Source of the DNA: Desulfovibrio cuneatus DSM 11391
GTDB lineage: Bacteria > Desulfobacterota > Desulfovibrionia > Desulfovibrionales > Desulfovibrionaceae
DNA: 64,000 nt
Assembly (NCBI RefSeq): GCF_000430005.1
Contig: NZ_KE387017.1
Location: 129,715-193,714, forward strand
Direction: 5' to 3'
This document shows positions 63,298 to 64,000 of the stretch, piece after piece; the stretch's first letter is position 1, and each line of letters opens with the position of its first letter. Both the position numbers and the translations under genes were made by a program. A model generated the notes under the pieces. That model was not told where the DNA came from, did not search any database, and saw only the letters and a list, made by a program, of their open reading frames with translations.

Positions 63298-64000
63298 TTA
63301 TTTTTGCAGGCGACCCAGCAAGGAGCGCAGTTCTTGCGCCATGCGGGAAACTTCCTGCACAGCAGAGGCAGATTCCACCATGCCTGAGGCAGTGTCTGTT
63401 GCAATGTTATTGATGGCGTCAATGGATGCGTTGATTTCTTCCGATGTGGCAGACTGTTCTTCTGCTGCCGTGGCAATGCTGGCAATAAGGGCAGAGGTGC
63501 CTTGGGCCAGGTGCAGAATTTCTTCCAGGGCTGTGCCGGAAACTCCGGCCCGTTCCGTGGCAGAAGCGGCAGCCCGTGCTGCTGCGCCCATGCGTTCAAT
63601 GTTCACGGAGGTGGAATTCTGAATGCCACGAATGTTGCCGCCCACTTCAGTGGTGGCACTCATGGTTTTTTCAGCAAGCTTGCGCACTTCGTCGGCAACC
63701 ACAGCAAACCCGCGGCCAGCTTCGCCAGCGCGTGCTGCTTCAATGGCAGCGTTCAGGGCCAGCAGGTTTGTTTGGTCGGCAATGTCGGAAATAACGTTCA
63801 TAACGCCGCCAATGGATTCTGCCTGCCTGCCAAGCTCTTCCATGTTCTTTTGCATTTCCATGGCTGTGGTGTTCACTTCCTCAATGGCGGTGACCACCTG
63901 GTGTACCAGGTGTGCCCCTTCTTCAGCCTTGCCACGGGTGCTTTCAGCCTGCTGGCTGGCATCACTGGCGCTGCGGGCCACTTCCAGCACAGTGGCATTC
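63298..64000 (-). CDS. Methyl-accepting chemotaxis protein, C-terminal part (cut by window end)
   Basis: Only the cytoplasmic signalling domain is in the window (at least 230 residues), and the frame remains open to position 64000. The hairpin tip [19 protein letters not shown] and [18 protein letters not shown] are the MCP signature that binds CheA and CheW. Long coiled-coil arms rich in Ala, Glu and Gln hold methylation sites ([18 protein letters not shown]). No C-terminal NWETF-type tail. Sensor domain unknown. Confidence 0.93.
   Translation of the reverse strand, partial: NATVLEVARSASDASQQAESTRGKAEEGAHLVHQVVTAIEEVNTTAMEMQKNMEELGRQAESIGGVMNVISDIADQTNLLALNAAIEAARAGEAGRGFAVVADEVRKLAEKTMSATTEVGGNIRGIQNSTSVNIERMGAAARAAASATERAGVSGTALEEILHLAQGTSALIASIATAAEEQSATSEEINASIDAINNIATDTASGMVESASAVQEVSRMAQELRSLLGRLQK

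Overview
The window looks like chromosome of a delta-proteobacterial sulfate reducer of the Desulfovibrionales type. This is an inference from gene content and protein style: a TAXI-type fused TRAP transporter with DUF1850, DUF169, FIST, an Ech/Hyf-like membrane complex, a 3-dehydroquinate dehydratase/shikimate dehydrogenase fusion, and RpoB/RpoC sequences of that kind. No 16S gene is present, so the placement is not proven. Base composition is fairly even, and I see no prophage, integrase, transposase gene or CRISPR array.

Layout. 1-1.3 kb: a zinc-binding ABC transporter protein. 1.7-16.4 kb (minus strand): the classic translation/transcription block, in transcription order tRNA-Thr, Tyr, Gly, Thr, tuf, rpmG, tRNA-Trp, secE, nusG, rplK, rplA, rplJ, rplL, rpoB, rpoC, driven by a strong sigma70-like promoter near 16.36 kb. 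16.5-21.2 kb (minus): rpmE, DUF1385, prfA, prmC and then lpxC. 21.4-26.4 kb: tlyA, a small flavin-type protein, a D-Ala-D-Ala carboxypeptidase, and the methionine pair metA-metY. 26.5-30.2 kb: an unknown exported protein, a FIST sensor and a hybrid histidine kinase. 30.3-31.35 kb: a gene-poor repeat region. 31.4-36.3 kb: recA-alaS and a divergent PP-loop protein. 36.9-40.2 kb: an NAD(P)-binding protein, a DUF169 protein and a PHP-type hydrolase. 40.3-48.1 kb (minus): a six-gene complex-I/Hyf-like cluster whose 'hydrogenase' large subunit has lost its Ni-Fe cysteines. 48.4-54.9 kb: DUF190, ogt, a stand-alone prephenate dehydratase, and aroA-aroK-aroC-aroDE (shikimate to chorismate). 55-58 kb: a Cache-HAMP-GAF-HD-GYP protein. 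58.3-62.2 kb (minus): DUF1850-TRAP permease-TAXI binding protein. 62.2-64 kb: an unknown membrane protein and the end of a chemotaxis receptor.

The most unusual content lies between the genes. Several families of dispersed, strongly self-complementary repeats occur. The main one (family A) is a 125-127 bp foldback element with conserved ends and an inner stem that changes from copy to copy yet stays self-complementary. Copies sit exactly at stop codons and inside operons. A second family (B) has conserved flanks around a variable hairpin and lies beside half-copies of family A. These, together with the Ni-Fe-less membrane complex, are the best candidates for something not well described.
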